In this document: positions 36,057 through 45,817 of the stretch, piece by piece
Layout: every line of letters begins with the position of its first letter
Numbering within the stretch: the stretch's first letter is position 1
DNA from: Serratia sp. UGAL515B_01
GTDB lineage: Bacteria; Pseudomonadota; Gammaproteobacteria; Enterobacterales; Enterobacteriaceae
Length of the DNA stretch: 64,000 bases
Direction of reading: 5' to 3'
Assembly: GCF_033095805.1 (NCBI RefSeq)
Contig: NZ_CP109901.1
Location: 124,001-188,000 of the forward strand
Notes under the pieces: model-generated
Databases searched by the model: none
Seen by the model: only the letters and a program-made list of their open reading frames with translations
Told to the model about the DNA's origin: nothing
Translations under genes and position numbers: made by a program

Positions 36057-36935
36057 TTACTGCACTAATTCCAACCCGGCAACCCGCCGCCAGTAGCCGT
36101 TGCATTCCGCTTGGTCGATGAGTGCGAGCGGTTGCGTTCCTTGTTCATTGGCTCGGAAACTGTCAAACAACGCTAACGTTTCTACACCCTGAGGTGAAAT
36201 GCGCACAATATCAACCAACCCGTGCATTCCTGCAAGTTCGTTACCGAGGTTGCAGCAATAACCACTCATAGTTTGAATACCGTTCAGCACAAACACCTGC
36301 TGGTTCTCCTGCGAGTTGACACTTCTCCCTTGGGGGTATTTGATGCAGCAAGTCTCACATTCGTCTTTGCCACGGTTTTCCGAACGTGCCGTAAAGCAAC
36401 GCGCCGAGTAGGCCAATGGTAGATGACCATAGCTCAATACTTCTACCTCAAACTGTTTGTGGAACCCTAGTGCTTTGCACTGCTCTAACAAGTTCGCTAA
36501 CCAGTCGCGCGAAAGTTCCACGGGCATGCACCAACGCATCATGCCCTGCTTGTGTAACAAGCGCAGCGTGTAGGCGTTATAGCAATTAAGGGCATGACCA
36601 GCCACAAAAGGCAGATTACGCTCGGCTGCCATATTTACCGTGCCAAGGTCGTTGGCTTCGATCAGAAACTCACCGTTTTCAACATAGCGCCTCAACTCGT
36701 TCAACTCTGAGGGGGCTTGCAGAAGAGCCAAAGTCGATAGCACTACTTGCTTGCCAGATTTAGCGATCTCCCGTGCCAGTGCCAGCCAGTCTGCCACTTT
36801 CATTTCACGCCGCTTAGAACAGACACTTTCCCCTAGATAAATTATATCGGCGTTACTGTCTACGGCCTGTTGATAAAAGGTGTCCACATCACTTTTTGGC
36901 CAGTAGTAGAGTACCGGGCCTAATGCATATTTCAT
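36057..36935 (-). CDS. ubiV: UbiV, O2-independent ubiquinone hydroxylation subunit
   Basis: Peptidase U32-family protein that with UbiU carries out the oxygen-independent ring hydroxylations of ubiquinone biosynthesis. 292 residues. All four 4Fe-4S cysteines are present (C39, C180, C193, C197; C196 is also a Cys). The frame has seven extra codons; MKYALGPVLYYWP is the family start. Lies 11 bp downstream of ubiU in the same operon. Confidence 0.95.
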   Translation of the reverse strand: MKYALGPVLYYWPKSDVDTFYQQAVDSNADIIYLGESVCSKRREMKVADWLALAREIAKSGKQVVLSTLALLQAPSELNELRRYVENGEFLIEANDLGTVNMAAERNLPFVAGHALNCYNAYTLRLLHKQGMMRWCMPVELSRDWLANLLEQCKALGFHKQFEVEVLSYGHLPLAYSARCFTARSENRGKDECETCCIKYPQGRSVNSQENQQVFVLNGIQTMSGYCCNLGNELAGMHGLVDIVRISPQGVETLALFDSFRANEQGTQPLALIDQAECNGYWRRVAGLELVQ

Positions 36936-36946
36936 GGTTTCTCCAA

Positions 36947-37942
36947 CTACTGCCATTTGCGATGATACGCGCCAAGGGTGGTTTGGGTGCCTTCAGATAT
37001 CGCGCCGAGCGTTTCCATCCAGGCAGCATCAGCTTGATAGCCAACAGGATTGGCTTTACAGCGATCGATCGCCTGACGCCATACCTGTGTCACTTGGCTG
37101 ACATAAGCCGGGCTGCGCTGTCGACCTTCGATTTTTACCGAAGCAATATTGGCGGCGAAAAGTTCTGGCAGCAGCTCCAGCGTATTCAGGCTGGTGGGTT
37201 CTTCCAAAGGATGATAGAGCAGGTTATCCACCCGATAGCGGCCTTTGCACAAGGTAGGGTAACCGGCATTTTCCCCGTCCTGATAGCGGTCGATTAGCAC
37301 GTTATTCAAGCGTGACTCCATACCTTGAGGTGTTTGCTGCCAACGAACAAAACGTGCGGGAGAGCAGGCTCCTACGGTATTGGGTGATTCACCGGTCAGG
37401 TAGGAGGAAAGGTAACAGCGTCCTTCGGCCATAATGCATAAGCTGCCAAAGGCAAATACCTCTAGCGGAACGGGGCTGGTTCGCGATAACTGTTTCACCT
37501 GATGCATTGAGAGTACGCGTGGCAACACCACACGAGCGACGTTAAAGTGACGTTGATAATAACGAATAGCCTCTTCATTGGTGGCAGAGGCCTGTACCGA
37601 AACATGACGTTCCAACTGTGGATAGCGCTCTGCCGCATATTCCAGCATTGCTAAGTCAGCCAGAATTAACGCATCGGCTCCCAACTGTGCCGCCATGTCC
37701 ACGGCACGCTGCCAACGGACGTAACCATCGGGGTGGGCGAAGGTATTGATAGCGATGTGCAACTTGCGGCCATGCCTATGCACATAGTCTGCAGCTTCCT
37801 GCAGTTTTTTCTCGGTAAAATTCAGCCCGGCGAAGTGGCGCGCATTCGTATCGTCTTTCAGACCGATATAAACAGCATCAGCGCCATTATCCACCGCGGC
37901 TTTCAAGGCTGGCAGATTGCCAGCGGGACAAAGCAGCTCCAT
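36947..37942 (-). CDS. ubiU: UbiU, O2-independent ubiquinone hydroxylation subunit
   Basis: 331 residues, exactly the E. coli length, with the Fe-S ligands C169, C176, C193 and C232 in place (GSLCIMAEGRCYLSS, VGACSPARF, YPTLCKGRY). Partner of UbiV in a heterodimer. Divergent from ubiT across about 400 bp, as in E. coli where this locus (formerly yhbU/yhbV/yhbT) is induced anaerobically by FNR; no convincing FNR box was found by eye. Confidence 0.96.
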   Translation of the reverse strand: MELLCPAGNLPALKAAVDNGADAVYIGLKDDTNARHFAGLNFTEKKLQEAADYVHRHGRKLHIAINTFAHPDGYVRWQRAVDMAAQLGADALILADLAMLEYAAERYPQLERHVSVQASATNEEAIRYYQRHFNVARVVLPRVLSMHQVKQLSRTSPVPLEVFAFGSLCIMAEGRCYLSSYLTGESPNTVGACSPARFVRWQQTPQGMESRLNNVLIDRYQDGENAGYPTLCKGRYRVDNLLYHPLEEPTSLNTLELLPELFAANIASVKIEGRQRSPAYVSQVTQVWRQAIDRCKANPVGYQADAAWMETLGAISEGTQTTLGAYHRKWQ

Positions 37943-38343
37943 AGATCTTTCCTGATCCAGTCATATACCTGACCAAGCATATGCTGCGATAAACGTAGCC
38001 GTTATATATACCTGTTGATTTTCAAGCCACAGCAATGTTGGCGGCGTTACTCGGCCCAAGTCTGGGGCCTCCCCTTCGGTGCCAGCGCAAGCGTTGTTCA
38101 AACGCATTGCTTTTTTGTCCTGCAACTTGAAGTCGCTCGGGTATAACTTGGTCCGGCTAATGTAAACGTGGGAACAATTTTAGTGAACCTAGCGTTAACA
38201 GGTTTTGATTTGAGGCAGTTTCTGGCGTATTGATAGAAAGGTGAACGTAGGCGTGAATTGTACTATTTGTTGATATAGGCCGGTTACGCTGTACATCAAT
38301 GTGGCAAAATAGCCTTAGATTGAGTTGAAAGGGGTAAATAACA
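37943..38343. other. ubiU-ubiT divergent regulatory region with ERIC-like insert
   Basis: 401 bp. The ubiU-proximal part is occupied by an ERIC-like element. The ubiT-proximal 190 bp are AT-rich and should hold both promoters. Candidate TTGAT half-sites exist (for example near 38208 and 38266) but none has a proper second half. Confidence 0.4.
38007..38146. repeat. ERIC-like repeat upstream of ubiU
   Basis: About 140 bp with ends TATACCTGTTGATTTTCAAG and GCAACTTGAAGTCGCTCGGGTATA and a GC-rich centre that folds around GGGGCCTCCCC. Related to the other window repeats by its ends. The centre is divergent and slightly long. Confidence 0.5.
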
Positions 38344-38865
38344 GTGTTAGGAAAACTACGAGCACACGTCGTTCGCCAAGGGCCGTCGCTGTTGCGTGTA
38401 CCATTAAAATTCACGCCATTTGCTCTGCAGCGCCGGCTTCTTGAACAGGTCCTGAGCTGGCAATTTCGTCAGGCGTTGGCGGATGGTGATTTGGCGTTTC
38501 TCGAATCGCGCTGGCTGAAGATTGAAGTACGCGATCTAGAACTACAATGGTTTATGACGGTAGAAAACGATAAGCTGGTGGTGAGTCAACAGGCTGAGGC
38601 CGATGTGAGTTTCAGCGGCGAAGCTAACGATCTGATCTTGATTGCGGCGCGTAAGCAAGATCCCGATACGCTATTTTTCCAGCGTCGGTTGCAGATTGAA
38701 GGAGATACCGAATTGGGCCTGTATGTAAAAAATCTGATGGATGCCATCGATCTAGATGCCATGCCTTCGCCGTTACGTGTTGGCCTGCTGCAGCTGGCTG
38801 ACTTTGTTGAAGCAGGTCTGCAGGAGGACACGGTGCAGCCAGCCCGTGTGACGCAGCTATGTTAA
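38344..38865 (+). CDS. ubiT: UbiT, anaerobic ubiquinone accessory factor (SCP2 domain)
   Basis: 173 residues beginning at a GTG after AGGGGTAAA. SCP2 lipid-binding domain in the C-terminal two thirds (WLKIEVRDLELQWFMTVEN, FSGEANDLILIAARKQDPDTLFFQRRLQIEGDTELGL). UbiT binds isoprenoid intermediates and supports O2-independent ubiquinone synthesis together with UbiU-UbiV. Overlaps yhbS by 7 bp. Confidence 0.93.
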   Translation: MLGKLRAHVVRQGPSLLRVPLKFTPFALQRRLLEQVLSWQFRQALADGDLAFLESRWLKIEVRDLELQWFMTVENDKLVVSQQAEADVSFSGEANDLILIAARKQDPDTLFFQRRLQIEGDTELGLYVKNLMDAIDLDAMPSPLRVGLLQLADFVEAGLQEDTVQPARVTQLC

Positions 38866-39362
38866 TCCGTGTCGAAATTCCGGTAGATGCTGCAGGTATT
38901 GATACCTTATTACGTGATACATTTGGCCGTGATGATGAGGCCGAACTGGTTCAGCAACTCCGTGAAGACGGGTTACTGACGTTAGGTATTGTTGCTACGG
39001 ATGATCAAGGTGGCGTAGTGGGCTATGCCGCCTTCAGCCCGGTTGATGTTGCCGGTGTTGATCGTCAATGGGTTGGTCTGGCACCCTTAGCCGTAGAAGA
39101 AAGTTTGCGTCGCCAAGGCTTGGGTGAAAGGTTGGTTTATGAAGGGCTTGATGCACTGAATGAATTTAGCTACGCCGCAGTTGTGGTGTTAGGTGAACCT
39201 GCTTACTACGGCCGTTTCGGTTTCAAAATGGCGGCTCAATTCGGTCTGCATTGCCGTTGGCCGGGAATGGAGGCTGCATTCCAGGTTTATCCGCTGGCAG
39301 AAAGCGCGTTGGATGGTGTTCAGGGGCTGGTGGAGTACTCGTCACCTTTTAATCGTTTTTAG
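38859..39362 (+). CDS. yhbS: YhbS, GNAT-family N-acetyltransferase
   Basis: 167 residues, E. coli length. GNAT fold with the acetyl-CoA loop [19 protein letters not shown] and the strand [15 protein letters not shown]. Substrate unknown. Translationally coupled to ubiT (7-bp overlap) and convergent with yhbQ, with which it shares 14 bp. Confidence 0.94.
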   Translation: MLIRVEIPVDAAGIDTLLRDTFGRDDEAELVQQLREDGLLTLGIVATDDQGGVVGYAAFSPVDVAGVDRQWVGLAPLAVEESLRRQGLGERLVYEGLDALNEFSYAAVVVLGEPAYYGRFGFKMAAQFGLHCRWPGMEAAFQVYPLAESALDGVQGLVEYSSPFNRF

Positions 39363-39645
39363 CCACAGGTAGCAAGTATTCTAATGAAAGAGGGGGAGCC
39401 GTTACCAGCCTCTCTTTTTGCTTTTTGTTCAACTGTTTAATCTGATATTCCAATTTCAGAGCGGTTGAACGGTCCCCCACCTGGCAGTGAAAAGCCAATA
39501 CGAGTTCCCCTTTCCCGCGCAGTGCTTTCGCCCCTTTACCGGCTTGATGCTGCCTAACACGTCGCATAACATCGGTTGTGATGCCAGTATAAAGAGCTCC
39601 ACTAGGTAATCGCAGCATATAGAGATACCAGCTTGAGTCAGTCAT
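39349..39645 (-). CDS. yhbQ: YhbQ, GIY-YIG nuclease-superfamily protein
   Basis: 98 residues, single GIY-YIG domain: [28 protein letters not shown], then [34 protein letters not shown]. The first Tyr of the motif and the Arg of the catalytic helix are present. Function of this short UPF0213 group is unsettled (nuclease activity reported for some members). Its 3' end overlaps yhbS. Confidence 0.93.
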   Translation of the reverse strand: MTDSSWYLYMLRLPSGALYTGITTDVMRRVRQHQAGKGAKALRGKGELVLAFHCQVGDRSTALKLEYQIKQLNKKQKERLVTAPPLSLEYLLPVAKND

Positions 39646-40786
39646 TACGGCCTGTGTAATATTTCATGCGGTAATTCCAAAGGGGTGATGCCACTATTTT
39701 TAAGCGTTCAGTGACGTTTATCAAGGTGTATGCAGTGACTTAGTGTGAATGTTTATCTGTGACATTATTCTTAAGTTTAGGTTGCATTGTTTAATTGTTT
39801 ATAAGGTTGTTACGGGCGCAAAATGGTTATAAAGACCAGGAGCTGATTGGTCTATGTTCAGACTCGAAAGTTTAGAATATAAGCTGCTGTGTTTTTGCTT
39901 AGGGTGGGTATTATTTGATCGTATTGCGGCATTATTAGCCAGTTTATTCTGCATAGCTTAGCGCTTGTTTTATCCTTTTCCCTGGGTTGAAATCACAGCC
40001 AGCTGAGTTCACATGCAATTAAGGGTTAAAGCTTGGCTTTTTGAATATGGATTGTTGTGAGCTTTTACCAAACATTCTATCGAAAAGTAACCATCCTCAT
40101 AAATCTGCGCATGAATGCCGGGATATACGCTTTGGTCTTGAGTGTGTTGCGGCATTCGCTGTATTTCTCTTGCCCCCTCTGCGCGTCTTGTTCCTTTGTG
40201 TTACTACACTCACCGATAAACTACTACAAATCAGATCGTTGTAAGTCCCCCTTCTGACTAACGCTTTGCGGTATTCAAATGGGTTCCCAATCGGTTTTTC
40301 CCGAGGGACTTATTTTGCAATTGACACCTATCTGTAACTTAAAATTACGTGAGAATAGTATACAAAACACATCTAATTGAGCGAAAAACGACCATTAAAT
40401 ATAAGGTACTTCTATGGAATTATCTCATTTGTTAATGATCGAGAAGCATGATTGTTTTATATAGGATTATTCTATTGCTAATTGGTGTTTTTTTTAACAA
40501 AATACGGTTCAGGTCTATAGGAAAAGTCGTGGCCTGCCGCGACTATTATATGATGGAATATCATTGCTGCTATTTAAGGGCCTCCCCCTAGTTTCGCTCA
40601 AGATAATCCCATCATTATAGTAGTCGTATACAAGCGATAGATTTCAAGATGCATACAGGTACAGCTCAGTTAATCTCGGTGATTGGGATAATTCTAATCA
40701 CAAGAAATGGTGAGATGACTAAGGCATTTTGTAAACTTTAAGATACAGAGTACAGGAATTAATCAGATACCAATGGATACTAAAAA
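39646..40786. other. AT-rich stretch upstream of the autotransporter
   Basis: 1.1 kb between yhbQ and the autotransporter, more AT-rich than its surroundings. Apart from one 35-codon hydrophobic ORF (39854-39961) I see no supported gene; other short frames (for example around 40041-40257) look random. It probably contains the autotransporter promoter and a long leader. The interval interrupts the yhbQ-yhbP neighbourhood known in E. coli, which marks an insertion. Confidence 0.5.
39854..39961 (+). CDS. Possible small membrane protein (35 residues)
   Basis: ATG-TAG frame with an AGGAG site 11 bp upstream. It begins MFRLESLEYKLLCFCLGWVL, has a short amphipathic charged N-terminus and then a hydrophobic stretch of about 20 residues to the end, a typical single-span small protein. 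I do not recognise it. It could be chance in an AT-rich region. Confidence 0.3.
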   Translation: MFRLESLEYKLLCFCLGWVLFDRIAALLASLFCIA

Positions 40787-43700
40787 ATGGAAATCATAGA
40801 GCATAGTAATGTAGATAAAAAGGAAAATACTACATTTCTTCACAAGCCAAAATTAACCCCTCTAGCGACTATTTTACTCGTGCTTTTTTCGGCGAACGCC
40901 ATGGCTGACGGCCAAGGCGGTAATAGTGCTGATTTTTATGGTGGTGGTGGTGCGTTTGGTGCACCAGGTGGTGGCGGTGGGGCAGGTGGCCTTGGAGGCG
41001 TTGCTATTACACCTGATCGTGCTGCTAATGGCTCAAATGGCGATGCGGCTGGAAACGGTGGAAATGGCGCAAATGGGGCACAATATGCACCATCGACCGA
41101 TCCTGTGGCAGCCGGCGGTACGGGGGGGACCGTGGGCAGCCCACTGACTAATTATGTGGGCGGTAACGGCGGTGACGGAGAGGATGCTCTATGTGCTGCC
41201 GTTTGTTCAATAGGATTTTCTTCTGGCGGTGGTGGCGGTGGTGGTGCCGGCTTTTACGGCAGCACTTTAGCCGCTGTGATGAATGCTGCTAAAGGGGGAA
41301 ATGGGGGTAATGGTGGACAAACGGCTACTGTAGGTACAGGAGCTGATGGGGGCTCCGGTGGCGGTGGTGCTGTTGGCGTTTTTCTGATTGGTAGCGGTTC
41401 GACTACAACGAATGCCTCCATTTCCGGTGGTAACGGCGGAAATGGAGGAAATGGGAGTGGCAGTGGAAGTGGCGGCTATGGTGGCGGTGGCGGTAGTGGT
41501 TTAGTAAGCACTGGCGTTAATGTGACTAATAGCAAGGTCATAAGTGGTGGTAATGGTGGTGTCGGTGGTGTAGGCGATACCGATGTTCAAAGCCGTGCTG
41601 GCGGTGCTGGCGGTGCTGGTGTCAAAGGCAGCGCCTTTACTTTTGTCAATACCGGCATTGTTCGGGGCGGTAATGGCGGAGCAAGTGCTGCAGGTGCAAG
41701 AGCAAGAGGGTCGAGTGATTTAGGTGGCGTTGGTGTCACAGGCAACGATATCAATGTGGTCACATCTGGCTCAATTAGCGGTGGTCTGGCAAGTGATCTG
41801 ACCACGAGGGCTAATGCCATCACCTTCACTGGCGGTACTAATAGCCTGGAGCTGAGATCTGGTTTTAGCTTTGCTGGCTTGGTAACAGGTACAGGAACGA
41901 ATACCTTGATTCTGGGGGGCGATACCAATAGCAGTTTTGATCTCGCCAAAATCGGTAATGATACCAGCGTTCAATACAGTGGTTTTTCCCAGTTTGCCAA
42001 AACAGGGGCTAGCACTTGGGTGCTAAATAATCTCGCGACTCAAGCTCAGAACTGGGATATCCAAGCAGGTATCTTGGAACTGACGCTCGCCGCTGCCTTA
42101 AATGGTGGCGATGTGTCGTTGTCTGGCGGGGGATTATCATTTGCTAATGCCGGAACGTTCAGCGGCAATGTCACTTTAAATCAAACAGCACCAATCAATG
42201 TTAACACCGGTACTGTGACCATGAGTGGTCTGGTAAGTGGTCTTGCCGGGCTGACGAAATTGGGCGCGGGCAATCTTGAGTTGAGTAATGCAGCTACCTA
42301 CTTGGGTAATACCGAAGTTCAGGCGGGTACGCTCACTTTGGGTGCCGCTGACGCTATTGCCAGCAGCGCTGCCGTCACCATCGATAGTGGTGCGCAGTTA
42401 GCCTTGGGTGCCAACGACCAGCAGATTAATAATCTTTCTGGTGCAGGGAACGTGCAGGGAACGGCTACCTTAACGGCCAATAACACCAGTGATACTACTT
42501 ATAGTGGAACGTTGACCAGCGCGAATCTGACGAAAACCGGTACAGGTACCCTGACAATGTCAGGCAGTGGCAATACCCTTTCGGGGAATGTGCTGGCCAG
42601 TGCGGGTGTACTGAACTGGGAAAATACCGATACGGTTCAGATTGACGGTAATTATACCACTGCTGCAGGGGCAACCACTTCAATTGGCAGTACGCAAGGG
42701 CGTTTGGCTATCGGTGGCGACCTGATACAGGAAGCGGGTTCAATACTGAGCGTCACCATTGGTGCTTCAACGGATATCACGGCTCGCAGCGCACTGTTGG
42801 ACGGTGCCATCATCAATTTTGATGGGTTCACCGATCCGTTCGTCGGCAATCTTCCTGCGCGTGCCAGTGAGGTTGAAGGGCAAAGTTATACGGTCATGCA
42901 GACCACCGATGGCATCACCGGTTTTACCCCATCAGAAGTTCAACATCCAGACTATCTGTTGGTGGAAAAGAGCCTAGCGAATAGCGACCATGATTTAGTA
43001 TTAGGTACGCGTCTGGCCTGGACTTCTGGCAGTCTTGAAGAGTCTACGGGTTCCTTTACCCTGACTTCAGGGACTGGTTTTAATGTGGACGTGGTACTCG
43101 CTGACCAAACCGGTCCGTTCATTGAAACGGGATGGGATGGTAACAGCCTAACCAAAAATGGTGCAGGGCGATTACAACTCTCTGCTGCTAATACCTACAC
43201 GGGTGGAACAACGCTAAACGATGGGATACTGCAAATTTCGCAGGATGCCAATCTTGGAGCAAGCAGTGGTGCTTTGGCGTTTAATGGCGGTACACTCCAG
43301 GTTGACGAGAGCTTTACCACGTCACGTACCATCAATGTGGCCACCAAGGGTGGTGCGCTGGATATTGCTGGTGAAAGTCTGACGCTGGCAGGCACACTGG
43401 ATGGCGAAGGAAACCTGGAGAAAACAGGAGCAGGCACGCTGAATCTTCAGGGCGATGCCAGTAACTATACCGGGGATTTGGCTATCAATCAGGGTGATTT
43501 GAACCTCAACACCTCTTTGGGGGGATCTCTGAGTGGGGCCAATAACAGCACACTCTATACCTATGGCAACACAGTCGCAGGTGACCTGACTCTCAGCACG
43601 GGTTCTCGTCTTGTGATGAGCAGCGCTATTCAGCCGATGAGTGCTGCTGCAATGAGCCCTCTGAATACATTCACCGTGCTGGGTAATGCCAGCTTTGCCA

Positions 43701-45088
43701 ATGGCGGGATTTACGCACCGAGCATTAACGAGAGTGGTGCTGCCGATCTGTTGTCTGTTGCCGGTAATGCCAATCTGACCGGTGGGGAGCTTGCAGTCAC
43801 TGCCTTGCCAGGTAATTACAGCGTAGAGCCTATGCGTTATCTGGTACTGACCGCTAATGGTGGCGTCACTGGTGAATTTGGGGATTATTCCATTTCTAAC
43901 CCGTTATTATCGTTAACACCAGAATATGATGCTAACAACGTCTATCTGTCTGTTGCGCGTAATGATACTCCAATCAGTAGCATGGGTATAACGCCTAACC
44001 AATATTCTGCTGGTACAGCACTTGACAGTGTTGCGGGAAATAGACTGGTTTCCGCTATTGCGGCACTTCCCGATGCGAACTCCATCAATAATGCACTTGA
44101 TCAGGTCTCGGGTGAAATTTACGCCTCTTTGAAGTCTGCGATGATTGAAGATACTCACTTCATTCGTGATGCTGCCAACGATCGTCTACGCAGCGCTTCC
44201 AACGGTGTTGGTGGTAATTCAGCCGCGTATAATGAAAAAGGTCAGGCCATCAAACCTACCACGCCCGATCAAGTTTTCTGGGTTAACTCTTGGGGTTCAT
44301 GGGGTAACCTTAATGGGAGCAGTGATACGGGTGCCAGGATGACTAAAAACATCGCTGGTTTTGTCATGGGTAGCGATGTGCAAGTCGGTGAGTGGCGTGT
44401 CGGTGGGCTTGCTGGTTATACCCATACCTCAAACGACGTAGAGAGCCGGGCATCAAGCAGCAAAGGTAACAATTACCATGTAGGTGCTTACGCTGGCCGT
44501 AGTCTGGGCATGGCACAGTTGCGTACGGGGTTGGCGTATAGCCGTTATAATAACTCGGTTGAACGCTCTGTAGATTTCCCTGGATTCAGTGACCATTTGA
44601 CCAGTGATTTCAATGCCAACGCAGTACAAGGTTTCGGTGAGCTTGCGTTACCTCAGCAATGGAACGGTCTGCATGTTGAGCCGTATGCTAACCTGGCTTA
44701 TGTATATCTGAAGTCTGGCAGCTTTAACGAAACTGGTGCAGAGGCGGCACTGAGTGCAGATAGCCAAAGCAGTAACAGTACGTTCAGCACCTTGGGAAGC
44801 CGCTTTGAGTACCGCTTGCCGAATGTTGATAAGCCAGTTGTATTGTCAGCACAATTAGGTTGGCAGCATGCTTATGGCAAGACGACACCTAAGTCCACAC
44901 AGCATTTGAATAGCAGTATTGATTTTGATGCTGTGGGTACGCAACAAATGAGGAATGCGCTGGTAGTCGGAACGGGCGCCCAAGTGAATATCAATTCTGA
45001 TATGAAACTGGGATTATCCTATCAAGGGCTTATCGGTGACAAAGGCCGTGAAAATGGGGTAATGGGAACATTTAACTGGTCCTTCTAA
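40787..45088 (+). CDS. Glycine-rich autotransporter (type Va secretion)
   Basis: 1433 residues. Long signal peptide (about 1-40) with hydrophobic core PLATILLVLFSANAMA, then a passenger. Residues about 45-330 are dominated by GGxGG/GGNGG repeats interspersed with short serine/threonine strands. Residues about 350-1000 contain several autotransporter-associated beta-strand repeats (LTKLGAGNLELSNAATYLGN, LTKNGAGRLQLSAANTYTGG, LEKTGAGTLNLQGDASNYTG), predicting a beta-helix. The C-terminal beta-barrel starts near 1160 (WVNSWGSWGNLNGSSDTGAR) and ends in the usual aromatic residue (TFNWSF). Only two cysteines (CAAVC, in the passenger). Probably a surface adhesin; no protease triad is seen. Absent from this position in E. 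coli. Confidence 0.93.
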   Translation: MEIIEHSNVDKKENTTFLHKPKLTPLATILLVLFSANAMADGQGGNSADFYGGGGAFGAPGGGGGAGGLGGVAITPDRAANGSNGDAAGNGGNGANGAQYAPSTDPVAAGGTGGTVGSPLTNYVGGNGGDGEDALCAAVCSIGFSSGGGGGGGAGFYGSTLAAVMNAAKGGNGGNGGQTATVGTGADGGSGGGGAVGVFLIGSGSTTTNASISGGNGGNGGNGSGSGSGGYGGGGGSGLVSTGVNVTNSKVISGGNGGVGGVGDTDVQSRAGGAGGAGVKGSAFTFVNTGIVRGGNGGASAAGARARGSSDLGGVGVTGNDINVVTSGSISGGLASDLTTRANAITFTGGTNSLELRSGFSFAGLVTGTGTNTLILGGDTNSSFDLAKIGNDTSVQYSGFSQFAKTGASTWVLNNLATQAQNWDIQAGILELTLAAALNGGDVSLSGGGLSFANAGTFSGNVTLNQTAPINVNTGTVTMSGLVSGLAGLTKLGAGNLELSNAATYLGNTEVQAGTLTLGAADAIASSAAVTIDSGAQLALGANDQQINNLSGAGNVQGTATLTANNTSDTTYSGTLTSANLTKTGTGTLTMSGSGNTLSGNVLASAGVLNWENTDTVQIDGNYTTAAGATTSIGSTQGRLAIGGDLIQEAGSILSVTIGASTDITARSALLDGAIINFDGFTDPFVGNLPARASEVEGQSYTVMQTTDGITGFTPSEVQHPDYLLVEKSLANSDHDLVLGTRLAWTSGSLEESTGSFTLTSGTGFNVDVVLADQTGPFIETGWDGNSLTKNGAGRLQLSAANTYTGGTTLNDGILQISQDANLGASSGALAFNGGTLQVDESFTTSRTINVATKGGALDIAGESLTLAGTLDGEGNLEKTGAGTLNLQGDASNYTGDLAINQGDLNLNTSLGGSLSGANNSTLYTYGNTVAGDLTLSTGSRLVMSSAIQPMSAAAMSPLNTFTVLGNASFANGGIYAPSINESGAADLLSVAGNANLTGGELAVTALPGNYSVEPMRYLVLTANGGVTGEFGDYSISNPLLSLTPEYDANNVYLSVARNDTPISSMGITPNQYSAGTALDSVAGNRLVSAIAALPDANSINNALDQVSGEIYASLKSAMIEDTHFIRDAANDRLRSASNGVGGNSAAYNEKGQAIKPTTPDQVFWVNSWGSWGNLNGSSDTGARMTKNIAGFVMGSDVQVGEWRVGGLAGYTHTSNDVESRASSSKGNNYHVGAYAGRSLGMAQLRTGLAYSRYNNSVERSVDFPGFSDHLTSDFNANAVQGFGELALPQQWNGLHVEPYANLAYVYLKSGSFNETGAEAALSADSQSSNSTFSTLGSRFEYRLPNVDKPVVLSAQLGWQHAYGKTTPKSTQHLNSSIDFDAVGTQQMRNALVVGTGAQVNINSDMKLGLSYQGLIGDKGRENGVMGTFNWSF

Positions 45089-45128
45089 CCCGTATTGCCA
45101 AATAGCTCCGTTTAGGGAGCATAAGCCA

Positions 45129-45155
45129 AGCCACCTCTTTAATAGGTGGCTTTTT
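45129..45155 (+). terminator. Autotransporter terminator
   Basis: AGCCACCT (45129-45136) pairs with AGGTGGCT (45144-45151), followed by TTTT, 40 bp after the stop. Confidence 0.8.
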
Positions 45156-45314
45156 ACTTATAATACCTGCCTGAAACCACTCCCCATTGAACAATGGGGC
45201 CTCTAAGACCATCATGGTTGAAGAAATCGATGTCACTATTGACGTTGAATTTATTCGCGACGCTGTGCTTCATCTTTACTGTCTAATACATATTATCAAA
45301 TGGGAGAGCTCACG

Positions 45315-45749
45315 TTGAACCAACCCGAAGATCAACAGCATATTATCCGTTTTCTCAACAAGCAACACGTGCTCACGCTTTGTGCCAGTAATGGTATGGA
45401 TATGTGGTGCGCCAGCTGTTTTTACGTATTCGATGCCGAGCGTATGGCGCTATGGCTAATGACCGAATCGCATACTCGTCATGGTGAACTGATGCGACAA
45501 AACAGCGCTGTGGTTGGCACGGTAGCGCCACAGCCCAAGACCGTAGCGCTGATTAAAGGGGTTCAATATGCGGGTAAGATCAGGCAGTTGGAAGGCGATG
45601 ACGCTTTGCTGGCTGGTACGCGGTACTGTAAACGCTTCCCGGTGGCGAAGGTGATGAAAGCCCCCATCTGGCAGATCGATTTACAGGAAGTAAAAATGAC
45701 GGATAACACTTTGGGGTTCGGCAAGAAGTTGCACTGGCGGCGTTCGTGA
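45315..45749 (+). CDS. yhbP: YhbP, UPF0306 pyridoxamine-phosphate-oxidase-like protein
   Basis: 144 residues from TTG 45315 ([14 protein letters not shown]), chosen because GGGAGAG lies at the right distance; ATG 45300 would add five residues. FMN-binding split-barrel family: [47 protein letters not shown] and the conserved end [12 protein letters not shown]. Biochemical role unknown. In E. coli it neighbours yhbQ; here the autotransporter separates them. Confidence 0.88.
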   Translation: MNQPEDQQHIIRFLNKQHVLTLCASNGMDMWCASCFYVFDAERMALWLMTESHTRHGELMRQNSAVVGTVAPQPKTVALIKGVQYAGKIRQLEGDDALLAGTRYCKRFPVAKVMKAPIWQIDLQEVKMTDNTLGFGKKLHWRRS

Positions 45750-45817
45750 TGAATTCTTGCCCACTCCGTCGGGTATGGCTCGGATTGTCTGCGGCCGATA
45801 ATGGAAGAAAATAGGGT

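Noticed and set aside
38200..38300. FNR sites in the ubiU-ubiT region
   Set aside because: TTGAT half-sites exist but no ATCAA second half at the required 4-bp spacing.
40041..40257. Two overlapping 66-67-codon frames upstream of the autotransporter
   Set aside because: No ribosome site, no family resemblance, mutually overlapping in different frames.
40900..42000. Glycine-rich codon repeats read as a DNA minisatellite or CRISPR-like array
   Set aside because: The GGT/GGC-rich repeats are irregular in spacing and in one long frame of the autotransporter passenger; they reflect protein composition.
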